Assembly: GCA_035772405.1 (NCBI GenBank)
Contig: JAYKKM010000222.1
Span: 1,388,501-1,452,500, forward strand
Direction of reading: 5' to 3'
Origin: Chrysogorgia sp. JL179-B06
Taxonomy: Eukaryota; Cnidaria; Anthozoa; Scleralcyonacea; Chrysogorgiidae
DNA: 64,000 bases
The notes below the pieces were generated by a model. That model saw only the letters and a program-made list of their open reading frames with translations. It ran no database searches and had not been told where the DNA came from. Below, in pieces: positions 20,215 through 31,177 of this stretch (position 1 is the stretch's first letter; every line of letters starts with the position of its first letter). The position numbers and the translations under genes are program-made.

Positions 20215-21290
20215 GGTTCTAAGGATTTATGGTGAAGGAAAATTTCGAATTATACATTTTAAGACCAAACCGGGACGAGTTGTCAAAAATGCAACTTAGC
20301 GGCCTTCTGGCTGGAATTGAACCCGCAACCCTGCAATGGTAGTACAGTGCTCTGACCACTGAGCTACGGAAGCCGTTGCGGAGAGCCTAGTCACGAGTTC
20401 TGTATATTAATATATGGTGGTGGTAATGCCGGGATAAGATTCTGGGTATATTATAGGTAATATTTGGCATTCACTCGATCAAACTACATGTTGAAAGGAT
20501 TTATGGTGAAGGAAAATTTCGAGTGTTGGAATACATACATTTTAAGACCAAACCGGGACCAGTTGCGAAAAATGCAACTTCAAGGCCTTCCGGCTGGAAT
20601 TGAACCCACGACCCTGCGATGCTAGTGCAGTGCTCTGACCACTGAGCTATGGAAGCCGTTGCCGAGAGCCTAGTCACGAGTTCTGTATATATGGTGGTGG
20701 TAATGCCGGGATAAGATTCTGGGTATATTATAGGTAATATTTGGCATTCACTCGATCAAACTACATGTTGAAAGGATTTACGGTGAAGGAAAATTTCGAG
20801 TGTTGGAATACATACATTTTAAGACCAAACCGGGACCAGTTGCAAAAATGCAACTTCAAGGCCTTCCGGCTGGAATTGAACCCACGACCCTGCGATGCTA
20901 GTGCAGTGCTCTGACCACTGAGCTATGGAAGCCGTTGCCGTGAGCCTAGTCACAAGTTCTGTATATATGGTGGTGGTAATGCCGGGATAAGATTCTGGGT
21001 ATATTATAGGTAATATTTGGCATTCACTCGATCAAACTACATGTTGAAAGGATTTATGGTGAAGGAAAATTTCGAGTGTTGGAATACATACATTTTAAGA
21101 CCAAACCGGGACCAGTTGCAAAAAATGCAACTTCAAGGCCTTCCGGCTGGAATTGAACCCACGACCCTGCGATGCTAGTGCAGTGCTCTGACCACTGAGC
21201 TATGGAAGCCGTTGCCGTGAGCCTAGTCACAAGTTCTGTATATATGGTGGTGGTAATGCCGGGATATTACAGGTACTAAGGATTTATGGT
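20215..21290 (-). repeat. tRNA-like tandem units, minus orientation, about four copies
   Basis: Same 270-280-bp unit as at 16991-17535 but reversed, with tRNA-like segments at about 20301-20374, 20583-20657, 20859-20931 and 21138-21210. The units are very similar to each other, which points to recent tandem growth. Plus and minus arrays lie about 3 kb apart and can pair. Confidence 0.85.
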
Positions 21291-21349
21291 GAAGGAAAAT
21301 TTCAAGTGTTGGAATATATAGATTTTAAGACCAAACCAGACGAGTTTAA

Positions 21350-21960
21350 TATTTTATATATATATATATATATAGTCATACCTCGTGTATTCATGATCGA
21401 AGGCATTAAAATGTTCATCCATTCTGGTTTAGTCCAAGTTTAGACTTAATAGTGTTGGTAAATAAATCCATATATCAACTATCATTGAACAAAAACACGG
21501 TAATAATATACAATACGGTGGCATGTTTTAGACGATACATGATCATGAAAATTTATCGAAACCAAGTATCCATTGGCTAAATAAATCCATCGCCTGGCTC
21601 TGATTCGCCTTGTGTTGAATAAAAATTTTAAAATACAGTAATCGTCGCCATGTTTAATACACGATGCATACGCACGCGAGTCAAACTCGCGGCGAATCAA
21701 TACAATCGCCGCGAGTTCGACTCGCGTAACTCGCGTTTACATTTTGTTATAACACAAGCGCTATTTTCAGTTTGATAATCCTTCCAGGGACAAAATAATG
21801 AGCATTCAAAATTATGAAAATAACATATGTATTAAAGCTAAGGAACATGTTGGCTGTGATGTTTATAAACCGGAAAAACCTATATGAAATACCTCTGGAT
21901 TCCTTGGAAATTAATTTTAAAATAAAACACGCTCCGCCGTCCTGAAACATGCAAGAAGTG
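21350..21960. other. No gene; short palindrome of Nru-like GCGAGTT words
   Basis: After a short (TA)n (21350-21375), the stretch holds a GC-rich inverted repeat at about 21670-21735 (ACTCGCGGCG / CGCCGCGAGT). Nothing coding. Confidence 0.5.
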
Positions 21961-22444
21961 CAGCAAGATGTGTAAACTTGAATGGTGTGTTTATTTAAGC
22001 TGTGTAAAATGAAGCAAGGCGTGTAAATTTTGAATGGTGTGTTTATTTAAGATGTGTAAAATGAAGCAAGGCGTGTAAATTTGAATGGTGTGTTTATTTA
22101 AGATGTGTAAAATGAAGCAAGGCGTGTAAATTTGAATGGTGTGTTTTTGCCTATGGCGTGTAAAATGAAAAAACTGTGCTAAATTAACACACTATTCAAT
22201 ATTCAATGGTGTGTAAAAATTACACACAAAAACATATGTGTAAAATAACACGCCTACGTGAGTAAATACACGCATAGGTGTGTAGAAAAACACACAATGC
22301 GTGTAATAAAACACGCATGGTATGTAATAAAGCACACACAGTGTTTTTTTGCGTGTTTTAGCGGCCACACTGTGCAATTTTACACACTAATGTGTGTAAA
22401 ATTGCGCATTTCGTGTGTAATTTTACACACCAGTTTTTAGAGTG
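21960..22444. repeat. Right subterminal repeats of the CACTA-like element
   Basis: About four tandem units of about 51 bp built from GTGTGTTTATTTAAGATGTG and GAAGCAAGGCGTGTAAATTT (21965-22160), then many inverted GTGTGTAAA words to the terminus. Confidence 0.8.
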
Positions 22445-22446
22445 TA

Positions 22447-23140
22447 GCATGAATAGGTAGAAGATGCTTGATTCTCATTAGGAATCCCAAGCGCTGGTTT
22501 GACTTTGAATTAAGATTTTCATTATGGTCATTCCAGGATAAATCTTCATTAAGTATTACTCCTAAATACTTCAGTGAGTTTTCACGTTCAAGAGGTTGAT
22601 CGTTAATCTGAATGGAGATGGTATTTAACGACTTAAGACGCTGTCTACTTCCAAATAGGAGAAGCTTTGATTTAGCACAGTTTAAAGTAAGCAGGTTCGA
22701 GTTCATCCATTTGACAACAGACTTTAGATCTTTATTTAAACACGTTTCAACATCCAGAGCCAATTTTCCCGAAAATTAGATTAAGGTATCATCAGCGTAA
22801 AGTACAATCTTGCAGTGGTGGAGGCACCGGGGCAGGTCATTCACGAATATCAAGAACAGTAGGGGCCCTAGAATGCTACCTTGAGGTACTCCAATTGTAA
22901 TTGGTCTAGGAGCAGAAAAGGAGTTGTTGATTGATACAACTTATTCTCGATCGGACAGGTAGGACTCAAACCAAGATAGTGAATTTGTTTCGAGACCAGA
23001 TGACTGCAATTTGTTCAACAAGACTTTATGGTCGACAGTGTCGAACGCCTTAGATCTAGGAAAACAGCGCCAGTGACGTAACCATTATCTAGTTTGTCTA
23101 AGATTAATTAAAATAAATAGAGCCCTTTCTAAGACTCGTG
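22447..23140 (-). pseudogene. LINE reverse transcriptase, 5' part of the split LINE
   Basis: On the minus strand from about 23110 down: GAVFLDL with a frameshift into AFDTVDHKVLLNKL (motif A), a stop, then [17 protein letters not shown] (motif B), VLYADDT (catalytic box, about 22775-22795), CLNKDLKSVVKWMNSNLLTL and KYLGVILNEDLSWNDH. It ends at the transposon insertion point; the rest is at 14220-14863. Inactivated by stops and frameshifts as well as by the insertion. Confidence 0.88.
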
Positions 23141-23570
23141 CTCCCAGGGGGAGGCCCGAGTAATTAATTAAAGGTGCAGTTCAGTCCGTTGTGCGCATGT
23201 ATGATATTTCAAACGTTGCCACTTGTCAACAAACTTTAACGGAATAGATTTGCGACAGTTCGAACAGCTTCTTATAACACGCTTTTTAGGCGGAAAAGCT
23301 CAAGCATGTGAAAAAAATCCGCAATACTTCATGTTCAATGTTTATATAACGCAATGTAAACAAACCATGTAAACAGAAACGTGGACATGCGCAGAATGGA
23401 CTGGACGGCATCTTTAAGGATTTGAAAGTCCTTGAATTTGTAAAGAAGTGCTTGAAATTCCTTGAATGCTTCATAATTTATTCCCCTCGCAAGCGAGGTC
23501 GGGAAGCGACAGAGCGAAGCGATGGTGATAATCTTGCCGCGGCAGCGATCCATTTCTCACGAAACATTTG
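23141..23570. other. No recognisable gene
   Basis: Short frames only. The sequence CCCCTCGCAAGCGAGG (about 23483) forms a hairpin. Confidence 0.4.
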
Positions 23571-23572
23571 TA

Positions 23573-23725
23573 TTTATATATATATATATATATGGACAAA
23601 TTTTGTTGAAGCTGATCTAGTTTAAAACTTTATTTAAATTTTCGATCACTAACTGTGATCTTCATCAGAACTAAAAACTAAGACTATAGTCTTAGTTCTG
23701 ATGAAGTTCTGATGAAGTGTAAAGT
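23573..23725 (-). mobile_element. PLE-type end beside (TA)n, with hammerhead-like sequence
   Basis: (TA)n at 23576-23592 followed by a segment whose minus strand reads CUGAUGA, a good 6-bp stem II (GAUCAC/GUGAUC, loop AGUUA) and GAAA. A small inverted repeat (ACTAAGACTATAGTCTTAGT, about 23683) follows. Stem III and stem I do not pair convincingly, so the ribozyme is decayed or of another form. Confidence 0.45.
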
Positions 23726-23819
23726 GGTAGGTCCAACTCCTTATAAGGAAGTCAAATGTCGTTTTGGGTGATCCGTTTGAATCAGACACACAAACTGATT
23801 TTTACGAAGGGTATGCATA

Positions 23820-24260
23820 TTTGCGTTCGATAATAGGCACGTATGTCATGTACCAGGCAATTCTAAATCTGTTTTCAGAATTGAAAACGGTTGAATATTG
23901 ACCGAGATAACGTTCAAAATAATCTACGACGAAGAGACCGGCTTATAGCCGACTAATTTCTAAGTACATAAACTGTTTTTACGAAGGGTACTCACGTTCT
24001 CGTAATATAGTAAACAGGTATGTTATGTCTGTTGACTCGCTAAATCCAAATCTGTTTTCATAATTAAAAACGGTTAAATATTGATCGAGATAACGTTCAA
24101 ACATTTCTTCGACGAAACGGGCTTTTGCAAATTGAGAATTTTTGCAAAACACAAATACACGGCGTGCGAGGTCTGGGCACCATGGATGGGGAAAATCCAG
24201 TAGGGGGGGAGGATATAAAAAGCGGACGAGGGATTATTGCGGATTCGTATTTCTAGTTTT
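23820..24260 (+). repeat. Dispersed repeat, copy 2
   Basis: Direct copy of 6436-6880 without the long G run. Confidence 0.75.
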
Positions 24261-24539
24261 TGTGACATTTTCCGAAAAAAAGAATTTTGCCAGCAGATGC
24301 GCGAGTTCGCATACTTGACGAGGTTCATCTCTCAGGCAGTTTGAAATTCATTTAAGTGGCCAGTATAAGTAACAGTTTTCCATTTTTTATGATTTTCCAC
24401 TGCTTGCCAAATCTCCTTTAAAGCCCTTTGGTCCTTGCATTTCCTGATATATATGGCCTTGAATGTCCTTGAAAAGTCCTTGAATTTCTCCATTCCTAAC
24501 CTGTATGAACCCTGGTGTTAATGTTCATGAAATAAACAG

Positions 24540-24670
24540 AATAATATACATGGACGCTTGGAGATACGAAATTTATTTCTCGTGTTGAACGGATATCTGT
24601 TCAACAATAAATTCCATATTTCCGCACATCCACGCGTTATTCCCTATTTATTATAAATAGATAATGATAA
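24540..24670. repeat. Imperfect palindrome
   Basis: GTTGAACGGATATCTGTTCAAC at the centre (about 24582-24603, listed here in words: GTTGAACG, GATATC, TGTTCAAC) with arms GGACGCTTGGAGATACGAAA and a degenerate complement. Probably a small foldback element. Confidence 0.6.
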
Positions 24671-24753
24671 CTAAAACACTTGTTGAATCCCTGTTACACT
24701 GCATCGGGAAAAAGTGCAAACTGGTAAATTTCGTATCATAATTTCGTGACAAT

Positions 24754-25236
24754 TAAAGTGTCCCTAACCTCAAAAATTGTTATTGTTTTATTTGGAAGAA
24801 CTTTTAAAATGACAAAGTAACTTATTTTGAAGATTTTCGTTTCTTCGCTTTCTTTTCGAAATATATCAGTTTGTTTGATTTGCAAATGTCCGGAATTTAC
24901 GTCACACATGCATAATGAGTTATCAGAGAATGTTATACATCTTTGCGTTCATCAAATAAAAACACTAAAGTGTGAATAACATGTGTGCGTGTTTCTCCCA
25001 CAACACTAAAATTCTTTATTTTAAAGGATTTCGTTCGAGAATGAAAGAGATACACACATTTCTCCAATAAGTCATTATGCATGTGTGACGTAAATTCCGG
25101 ACATTTGCGTATCAAACAAACTGATATATCTCAAAAAGGAAGTAAAGAAACGAAAATCTTCAAAAGAAGTTATTTTATCATTTTAAAAGTTCTTCCAAAT
25201 AATACAATAAAAAATGTTGAGGTTAGTGGCACTTTA
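24754..25236. mobile_element. Foldback MITE related to the one in the Ig intron
   Basis: Arms about 24754-24920 and 25075-25236 are reverse complements (AGTTTGTTTGATTTGCAAAT, GGAATTTACGTCACACATGC), spacer about 155 bp, ends TAAAGTG(T/C)C. No gene. Confidence 0.82.
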
Positions 25237-26492
25237 ACTAATTATTTGTTTAATTAATTAATTAATTAATTAATTAATTAAACAACAAGTACTTAAACTA
25301 GAAGTTCTTATCAAGTTCTTATTACCCCAATTCTTGAAAAATTTCCCCATAGCTAGTTTGCAGGTTTGAAGTTTTTTTGCATCAATCGAACCAGTACTTC
25401 ATTGTAGCCTTCTCTCTTCATCTGAGTCTTGCTGGAATTTTTCTGAGGATATGTGTTTGACGATTGTCCATGTGTCGAATATATACTGGTCTGCATTCCA
25501 TAAACAATCTGTTACTCCACCCATTATGGAACATGTTAGGCCTACAGTGGTACATTATGGAACAAGTTAGGCCTAAAAATGCCAGGTGTGCGTCATGCCC
25601 CTACAAAGGCCAGGTGTGTTAGGGTTAGGGTTATATAGTATAGAAACAAATTCTTACAACAAACGGTTTTACATTCAGGGCTCTTTCGTGTCCGGCTGAA
25701 AAATATCCACAATTGAGCTACTTCTTTGTTCTATTGATATCTCGGGAAATATCCATAACTGTTGCGCAATCTATACCTTTTCTGAAAGCCCAATACCAAC
25801 CGGCTGTTACCAATGCTTTTGAATTTTCCGAACAAGACACATTATGTTAATATAAATTAGAATTAATTATCATAAATCAGGTTGAAAAACTTCCATTTTT
25901 CTAGAAAAGACCATCTTGCACGCCCACGTAGCATAATGAAAATTCAAAATGCCACCAATCGCAGAGTTGTTTATGAAATCAAATCAAATTTGGCATGTGA
26001 GTGGATCTCAATCGCTTGTCGAATTTCAATTTTTAATCTTGCGTTACCGTGTGCCGTGTTTTTCGATTGACGACTTCGGGGTTCTTCTATAACCCCTTTT
26101 GACTGGGCCGGACAGGAAAGAGTTAACATTACAAAATAGGGCTCCTTAGGTGACCCCATACATTCAGGCTGAAGCCTTGCCTGCAACCTTTCACCTATAT
26201 ACTGGATCCACCCTATAAGTGTATTAATTCATTATTGCACCTTTTGCAAATAGACGCAAATTCAATCTCTGGCCTACAACGTTTCCAGAGATTGTTTTTT
26301 AATTATTCTAATAATGGTGAAATGGTTCTGGTGAAATCTTATAATCTCAATTTGTGAGTTTTCCTTAATTATAATATGTTTTAATGTCTACATTTTTTAC
26401 CATTTTATTCCCCATAATTCCCTCTATCTTTTTTGTGATAAAGAGGTTTGTTTTCCAAATTTGTTTCCCAATTTCTTTCTCACTTCAAGAGC
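25237..26492. other. No recognisable gene; TTAA-rich patch
   Basis: TTAATTAATTAA repeat at 25245-25282, then nothing I can identify to 26492 apart from a short TTAGGGTTAGGG at about 25620. Confidence 0.45.
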
Positions 26493-26790
26493 TTACTTTG
26501 TGTACTCTTTAGACTCGGGACAACCACATTCCTGTTTTCTGAAGACCTCGTCCAAACGGGAATACACTTGGAATTTGCAGTGAATATTATCCTCAGGTAG
26601 TTTCTCGACTAGACTAAACGCTTCCTTTAAGACTTGCACCGCTTCTTGGTGTCGACTGAGATAGTAAAGACAAAACCCACGGTTCTTGAGGAAGTAAACG
26701 GTAGAGACGCTAGAGTCAGTTATTCTCAACACTTCACGGGTTTCGTCGTCGTTGTCATAGTACTCAAGAGCATCTTCATTATCTTTTTTA
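26493..26790 (-). pseudogene. TPR end of the NB-ARC/TPR pseudogene
   Basis: Reads DNEDALEYYDNDDETREVL, then YFLKNRGFCLYYLSRHQEAV and LKEAFSLVEKLPEDN: one complete tetratricopeptide helix pair and parts of neighbours. It stops at 26493-26495. A full TPR array in this family has many more repeats, so most is missing. Confidence 0.75.
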
Positions 26791-26794
26791 ACTT

Positions 26795-27225
26795 AACAGC
26801 TTAGTGTTAACTCGTAATCATACAGACATTGTTCTGACTTTCCTAAGGCCTAAGCTTTGGAATGCTCTACCATCACATATCAAAGATTCATCCAGTCTTT
26901 CTATTTTTAAGAAACATATGGTAGAATTTATGTTAAGATAAATTTTACGCCGCACATATAAAACGCTTAATTAAGTAAAATATTGCATTTATGCATACAC
27001 TGTAAATTTCAGGGAATCGACACAGCTCCCGAGGAGTTATTCTGTCTCAAAAAACGGTGACGGAATGGCTCTTTTGGGGTGTGATCGACTCCTTGAAATT
27101 TGCGGTGTGAGGTGACCTCACTAGATAAGCCTAGTGGTTTCATGAGGTCTCCTCGCCATCTGTATTGACAGCTTGTACATATAATTACTGTATATTAATG
27201 GTAAATAAATCAATTCAAAAAGGCC
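26795..27225 (+). mobile_element. LINE 3' end inserted in the NB-ARC/TPR pseudogene
   Basis: Plus strand PKLWNALPSHIKDSSSLSIF then KKHMVEFMLR and a stop (26849-26941), the classic last residues of a CR1/L2-like ORF2, then a 3' UTR ending in AATAAATCAATTC. It is opposite to the host gene. Confidence 0.8.
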
Positions 27226-27831
27226 TCGTAATAGTATTTAGGAATAGATTCTGCATCTTTCTCAGCAGTTTGGTATACTTTACCGAGAAAACTAAGAGTG
27301 ACAACTTGATCAACCGTCTCTAAGTCAGTCTGATTTTCACTTTGCCGCAGTTCCAAAATATTTCTTGAGGTACTCTTCAGCTTCTCTTGCGTTTTGTTAG
27401 TTGAATTGATACCGGACGTAACAATAGTAGAAATGACTTTTTAGTTCTCTATTTCCTTTCTGATTATTTTCAATCTCGTGCTATTCATGCTATTTTCGCC
27501 GATTCCACGCTATTTTTGTACTCTTCGGATCTCCATCCAACTCTTCGACCTATCTCGTCTGCTAACAGACATTTAAAGTCTATATTTGCCACGGATTTTT
27601 TCTGTTTCGTTGCTAACTGAGCACAACATACCAGGAATTTTCTGACCAATGTCGGAAATAAAATGTGTAAAATAAAATTGTAAAAAAATCTCGAGGGAGA
27701 TTGTTAAATTTGGCTTTCTACCATGAGGATGTTCATTATGGCGCGGGGATGGGATTCGTTTCGTTTAAAGCTTCTTCGCAAATCTTCAGCACTTTCTCAA
27801 CATGATGCTAGTTTTCTTTTAAAGCTTTTCT
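27226..27831. other. Weak remains, probably TPR linker of the pseudogene
   Basis: Short frames with many stops. Position suggests the decayed link between the winged-helix and TPR parts; I cannot read it as protein. Confidence 0.35.
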
Positions 27832-28217
27832 CTTAAGAAATGTTCCATAGCTTATGGCCAATGAGATAGCTTCTGATAAGTGGATGAATGGAGTAGTTTC
27901 CACCACTTCGTTGTAGAAGACTCCGTTCTACTAATTCAGACAGAACATTTTTGTTCTTATCTCCTTCAACTCTGTTACGTGCTGGGCAGGTTCGCGGTTG
28001 AAATTTCCTTCAAACAAAGACACGCTAACAAAATGCGTTTTTTCTTCATTTTGCAATATTTCAAACGCTTTTTCAATCGCATTTGTAACTCAGTTTTCAT
28101 CTGGTGCTTGCAGCACTTCCAAAGATGTGTCTTGAAGCAATTTCGCAGGATCTGTGTCTTTAAGGTGGAAAGCCAGCAAACGGAAGTCAAGGGGCACGTG
28201 ACCACAAAGGTTGGCCA
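27832..28217 (-). pseudogene. NB-ARC C-terminal helices and winged-helix fragment
   Basis: After the A-run frameshift: NLCGHVPLDFRLLAFHLKD (the CGxxPLA-like motif of NB-ARC), then a stop after QAPDEN, then KAFEILQNEEKTHFVSVSLF, a frameshift, and KNVLSELVERSLL with YSIHPLIRSYLIGHKL, the winged-helix pattern seen in this family. Confidence 0.72.
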
Positions 28218-28224
28218 TTTTTTT

Positions 28225-28896
28225 TTAATCATCACATTGAAGGTCTTGATCGGGACAACATTTCCTTAAAAGTTCCACACTGGATTCTGTGTCAATCTCT
28301 TCCACCAAACAACATTCGTTTTCAAGATCAGAGACGCGGAATGACTTTCTTGAGGTCGTTATTATCTGTAAGCGCTGGTTTGAATCATTGCGAAGGGACC
28401 GAAATAAATCAAATATATCTGATTTTCCTTCGCCCTCGAGCAGCTGTTCGATGTTGTCTAGAATAAAGACAACTTTTCCAGGCTTCATATTTATCAACCA
28501 GACCATCAAGGGCGATTCAGCATCTTCTCCAGGCTCAATGCCAATATCAAGACAAAGAAGTTGAACTGCTTCGATCACGTTTGAAGCCCTCGATAGTTAC
28601 GAGAAGATAAAGGGAATCTTATGCTTTTCACTTAAGCGATGGGAAACTTCTACTGCAATGGTAATTTTGCCAAATCTTGGATCCCCAATAATGGAAACAA
28701 TTCCACGATCTTTTTCCCCAGAGAAGACTTGATTGCTTTTATTTCTTTCGCACGCCCCGTAAAGGTTGATATAACCTCTCAGGCAAGCAGGTTTTCGCCT
28801 CCTAACGTTCATTATCACGAACATTCTTAGAGTCTGGTCTTTGATGTCTGCACTATTGTGCTCGATGTTTTCTTTCCACTTCTGAAAATCCTCCAT
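28225..28896 (-). pseudogene. NB-ARC nucleotide-binding core
   Basis: One frame with a single internal TAA at 28597-28599. The degenerate Walker A reads SIIGDPRFGKITIA (a usual copy would be GxxGxGKT; here Arg and Ile replace Gly and Thr). Walker B is GKVVFILDNIEQLL and the sensor-1-like motif LQIITTSRKSF. Altered Walker A plus the stop mean ATP binding is lost. Confidence 0.82.
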
Positions 28897-29002
28897 TCTT
28901 GAGCAGCATTCTTTAGAAATTTTTTTCGAGATTCTTTGATTTCATCTTGTTTTCATCAATGACGAGACTGTCAGAATGTTGATCGTGTTTCAGACTTATT
29001 TC

Positions 29003-29185
29003 TTATTTCATCTGGCTAACATCACCACATAATTCGCTGCGTAGAAAAACCAAATTCTTCAAATCGGTTTCTGTTACATGGGTAAGGCCATTCTCCTTTG
29101 TACACTTCTTCGTTTCTTCATCGAGAAAAACTTCGTCAAAATCTGCGAGAATTGGCAATTTCGAAAGCTTGTTTTTGCAAAGCAT
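29003..29185 (-). pseudogene. N-terminal fragment upstream of the NB-ARC region
   Basis: MLCKNKLSKLPILADFDEVF, then THVTETDLKNLVFLRSELCG. No domain recognised. It runs out of a repeat (29190-29250) at its 5' side, so the true start is lost or lies further right. Confidence 0.5.
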
Positions 29186-29187
29186 CA

Positions 29188-29655
29188 CAACCTCGTACCC
29201 AGGGCATTTTGCCTCCACGGTGGAAGGTCGGCGAAAATGGCCCTGGGATCGGCTGCTCACATGACACCCAGAATTTCTGGGTTTTTAGATATGATAATTT
29301 TTGTGGTCTTTGTTCCATTTCCTTTGTCTACTTTGTTGACCTGAATAATTGTGAAATGTTCAATGCTCTTCAGAGTTGTTCATGTCAGCATTCGCAGGCA
29401 TAAAAGGCGCTAACAAGCTAACAAGCTTAATAATCCACCATATAAACATCCATGGTTATCTGTTACAAAAGGTATGAAGAAGCATATATCCAATTTAGCG
29501 AAAGCTATCACTTCTAATTTGCTGTAGCATTTGAAGACAGCATTCAGATTTAGATGAATAAATTATACTCGGCTGAATTAATTAGTTTTATGACAAGCCA
29601 TTTTCGCCGACCTTCGGTCGTGGAGGCAAAATGCCCTGGGAACGAGGTTGATACA
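29188..29655. repeat. Pair of inverted 55-bp repeats (LVPRAF-type)
   Basis: AACCTCGTACCCAGGGCATT at 29190 (plus) and its complement at 29597-29652 (ATGCCCTGGGAACGAGGTTG end). In one frame it gives LVPRAFCLH, a peptide I recall as a common repeat-derived string in coral protein predictions. Copies in opposite orientation about 400 bp apart. Confidence 0.65.
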
Positions 29656-30879
29656 ATGTTTAGAAGATACAAGATTTTTCTCCGCAACAAACTTAGCAGA
29701 AGATAATTTGAGTATTGACGACAGAAAATCGTACAATTCAATCCAACGTAGAATCAAGAACAGCGGCACAGCCTAACAAGCAGTCACCACCGTGGCTTGT
29801 GCACGAATGTTGTCAAATCTTGAGGTCCTCGAATGCAATTTCCAAGGAGACCGCTGCTGATGATCATATAATTGTTCGTCAGTCCGAAGCTTTGCATTTG
29901 TTAATTGTATTTACTCGTAACTATTTTGCGTTGTTACAGTAAGAATTAAGACTTGTTAGATAGACAAAAAAAAAGTCTTAAATCTATCAATAATCAATAA
30001 TTTATTGAAACACGCTACGCCTAAGAGCTAAAAAGCTCGTTCAAAATACGAAACAGCACAAAAAAAGAAAATGACCTAAAAGTCATTGTAAAAATTCCTA
30101 GTTGTTGGTTTTCGCTCGAAACGTTTGACTTCACTTTCCGGAACAGGGGGGCTAAGCCCCGCATCAATATCTCTGAAGATGGGGCTAAAAATTGCCTAGA
30201 ATTTGCTAGGGGGGGGGGTCATTCCATTTGACGAATTAGCCCCCCAATATAGAACATCTTCCGCCGCCACTGATATATCGGCAGAACATCAACCTTTTTT
30301 AAATTTCTATTTGCATTTCAACACTGCCAACACAGCACACAACGTTTATTACATTATTGATATAGCAACATTTTATATCTCAGACCTGAGTTAGTTCAAC
30401 TGGGTGCCGTTGGTCGTGAATGTCTTAAAGAAGTAAGCCCAGTTCTTGGAATCAATGCATTAAAGGTACTATGGATAATGAAAATTTGAAATTTCACTCC
30501 ACATAATGGCTACGATCAATTAGGCGATAATCGTTCATTCCCCCACTCCCCCCCCCCCACGTTCTTTATATTGTACATTTTCCGTTTGTTTTAAAATTCT
30601 TGTAATCTAGTTTTCGTATATTCGTTTCTCGTAGTTTCTTCAGGAAATTGGCCGAATGATGTATGAAACGATATTCATAAACGATGCTGAAGATCAAAAG
30701 TACATAGTCAGAAAATCAACAATTGCAAATAAATCTCTGAAAATATTGAAATGATATTGTAATTGTTGTGTCTAGTATTTACTAAATGATCACTTCAATA
30801 AACAACACAACTCTAGCTTTATTCTCGAATATCAACAATGTGGCAACAACGTACAAGCAACGTATACATCTAATCGTCA
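29656..30879. other. No recognisable gene; G- and C-homopolymer runs
   Basis: A G run at 30211-30219 and a C run at about 30549-30558, with a small GGGGCTAAGCCCC hairpin near 30150. The frame 29715-29942 is not recognised. Confidence 0.4.
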
Positions 30880-30989
30880 TTAGTATACACCCGACCATTG
30901 TCTATTACAATGCTACATTCTGATTGGCTACTCGTTGTCTTGTCGTGATAGACAACGTTTAGGAAAAATGAAAACAAAGCTGAAAAAAT

Positions 30990-31107
30990 ATGGCAGTAAA
31001 CTCTCGTTTTGCAGACGTTTCGGAGGAATTTTTGGAGAGTTTGATAGAAAATTATATCCCTGAGAAAACTAAAAGGGCCACAAAATATGGCATGAAGATT
31101 TTTAATG
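30990..31107 (+). pseudogene. First exon of Crypton-like recombinase-domain protein
   Basis: MAVNSRFADVSEEFLESLIE then NYIPEKTKRATKYGMKIFN, followed by G|GTAAGG at 31107/31108. The sequence order (F-A-x-V-S-E/D-x-x-L, then N-T-K-x-x-x-K) is the N-terminal SAM-like region of DUF3504 proteins such as the QRICH1/ZMYM relatives. Phase 1 at the donor. Confidence 0.6.
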
Positions 31108-31177
31108 GTAAGGAACGAAATAGAAACTGTTTTTACTTGCCACTCACGAGTGGTTAAATAACACAACATATTCGTCA

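Larger units (their letters stand above)
14864..22444. mobile_element. EnSpm/CACTA-like DNA transposon, 7.6 kb, inserted in a LINE
   Basis: Ends are inverted: CACTCTAAAAAC at 14864 and its reverse complement ending at 22444, both followed inward by arrays of GTGTGTAAA/TTTACAC motifs. A TA duplication flanks it (14862-14863 and 22445-22446). Removing it rejoins the two halves of one minus-strand LINE. CACT termini, a 2-bp target duplication and dense subterminal repeats fit animal EnSpm/CACTA; a TA duplication alone would also fit mariner, but those ends differ. The interior has only scraps of coding sequence (19316-20087), so it is non-autonomous and has collected nested repeats. Confidence 0.82.
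26493..29185 (-). pseudogene. NB-ARC / TPR protein gene, broken
   Basis: Read right to left: an N-terminal piece (29003-29185), a helical linker, an NB-ARC nucleotide-binding region (28225-28896), a winged-helix piece (27832-27945) and TPR motifs (26493-26790). NB-ARC-TPR proteins are large families of intracellular sensor-type NTPases in corals and anemones. There are at least one in-frame stop in the P-loop region (28597-28599), a frameshift at an A9 run (28218-28226), a further stop and frameshift downstream, and a LINE tail inserted at 26795-27225. It is a pseudogene in this haplotype unless introns remove the breaks, which seems unlikely. Confidence 0.8.

Noticed and set aside
17073..21210. 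Functional tRNA-Ala genes
   Set aside because: Acceptor stems do not pair well and the copies lie in tandem repeat units; pseudo-tRNAs fit better.
27975..28569. Open frames opposite to or out of phase with the NB-ARC pseudogene
   Set aside because: Shadow frames; the NB-ARC motifs are in another frame or strand.
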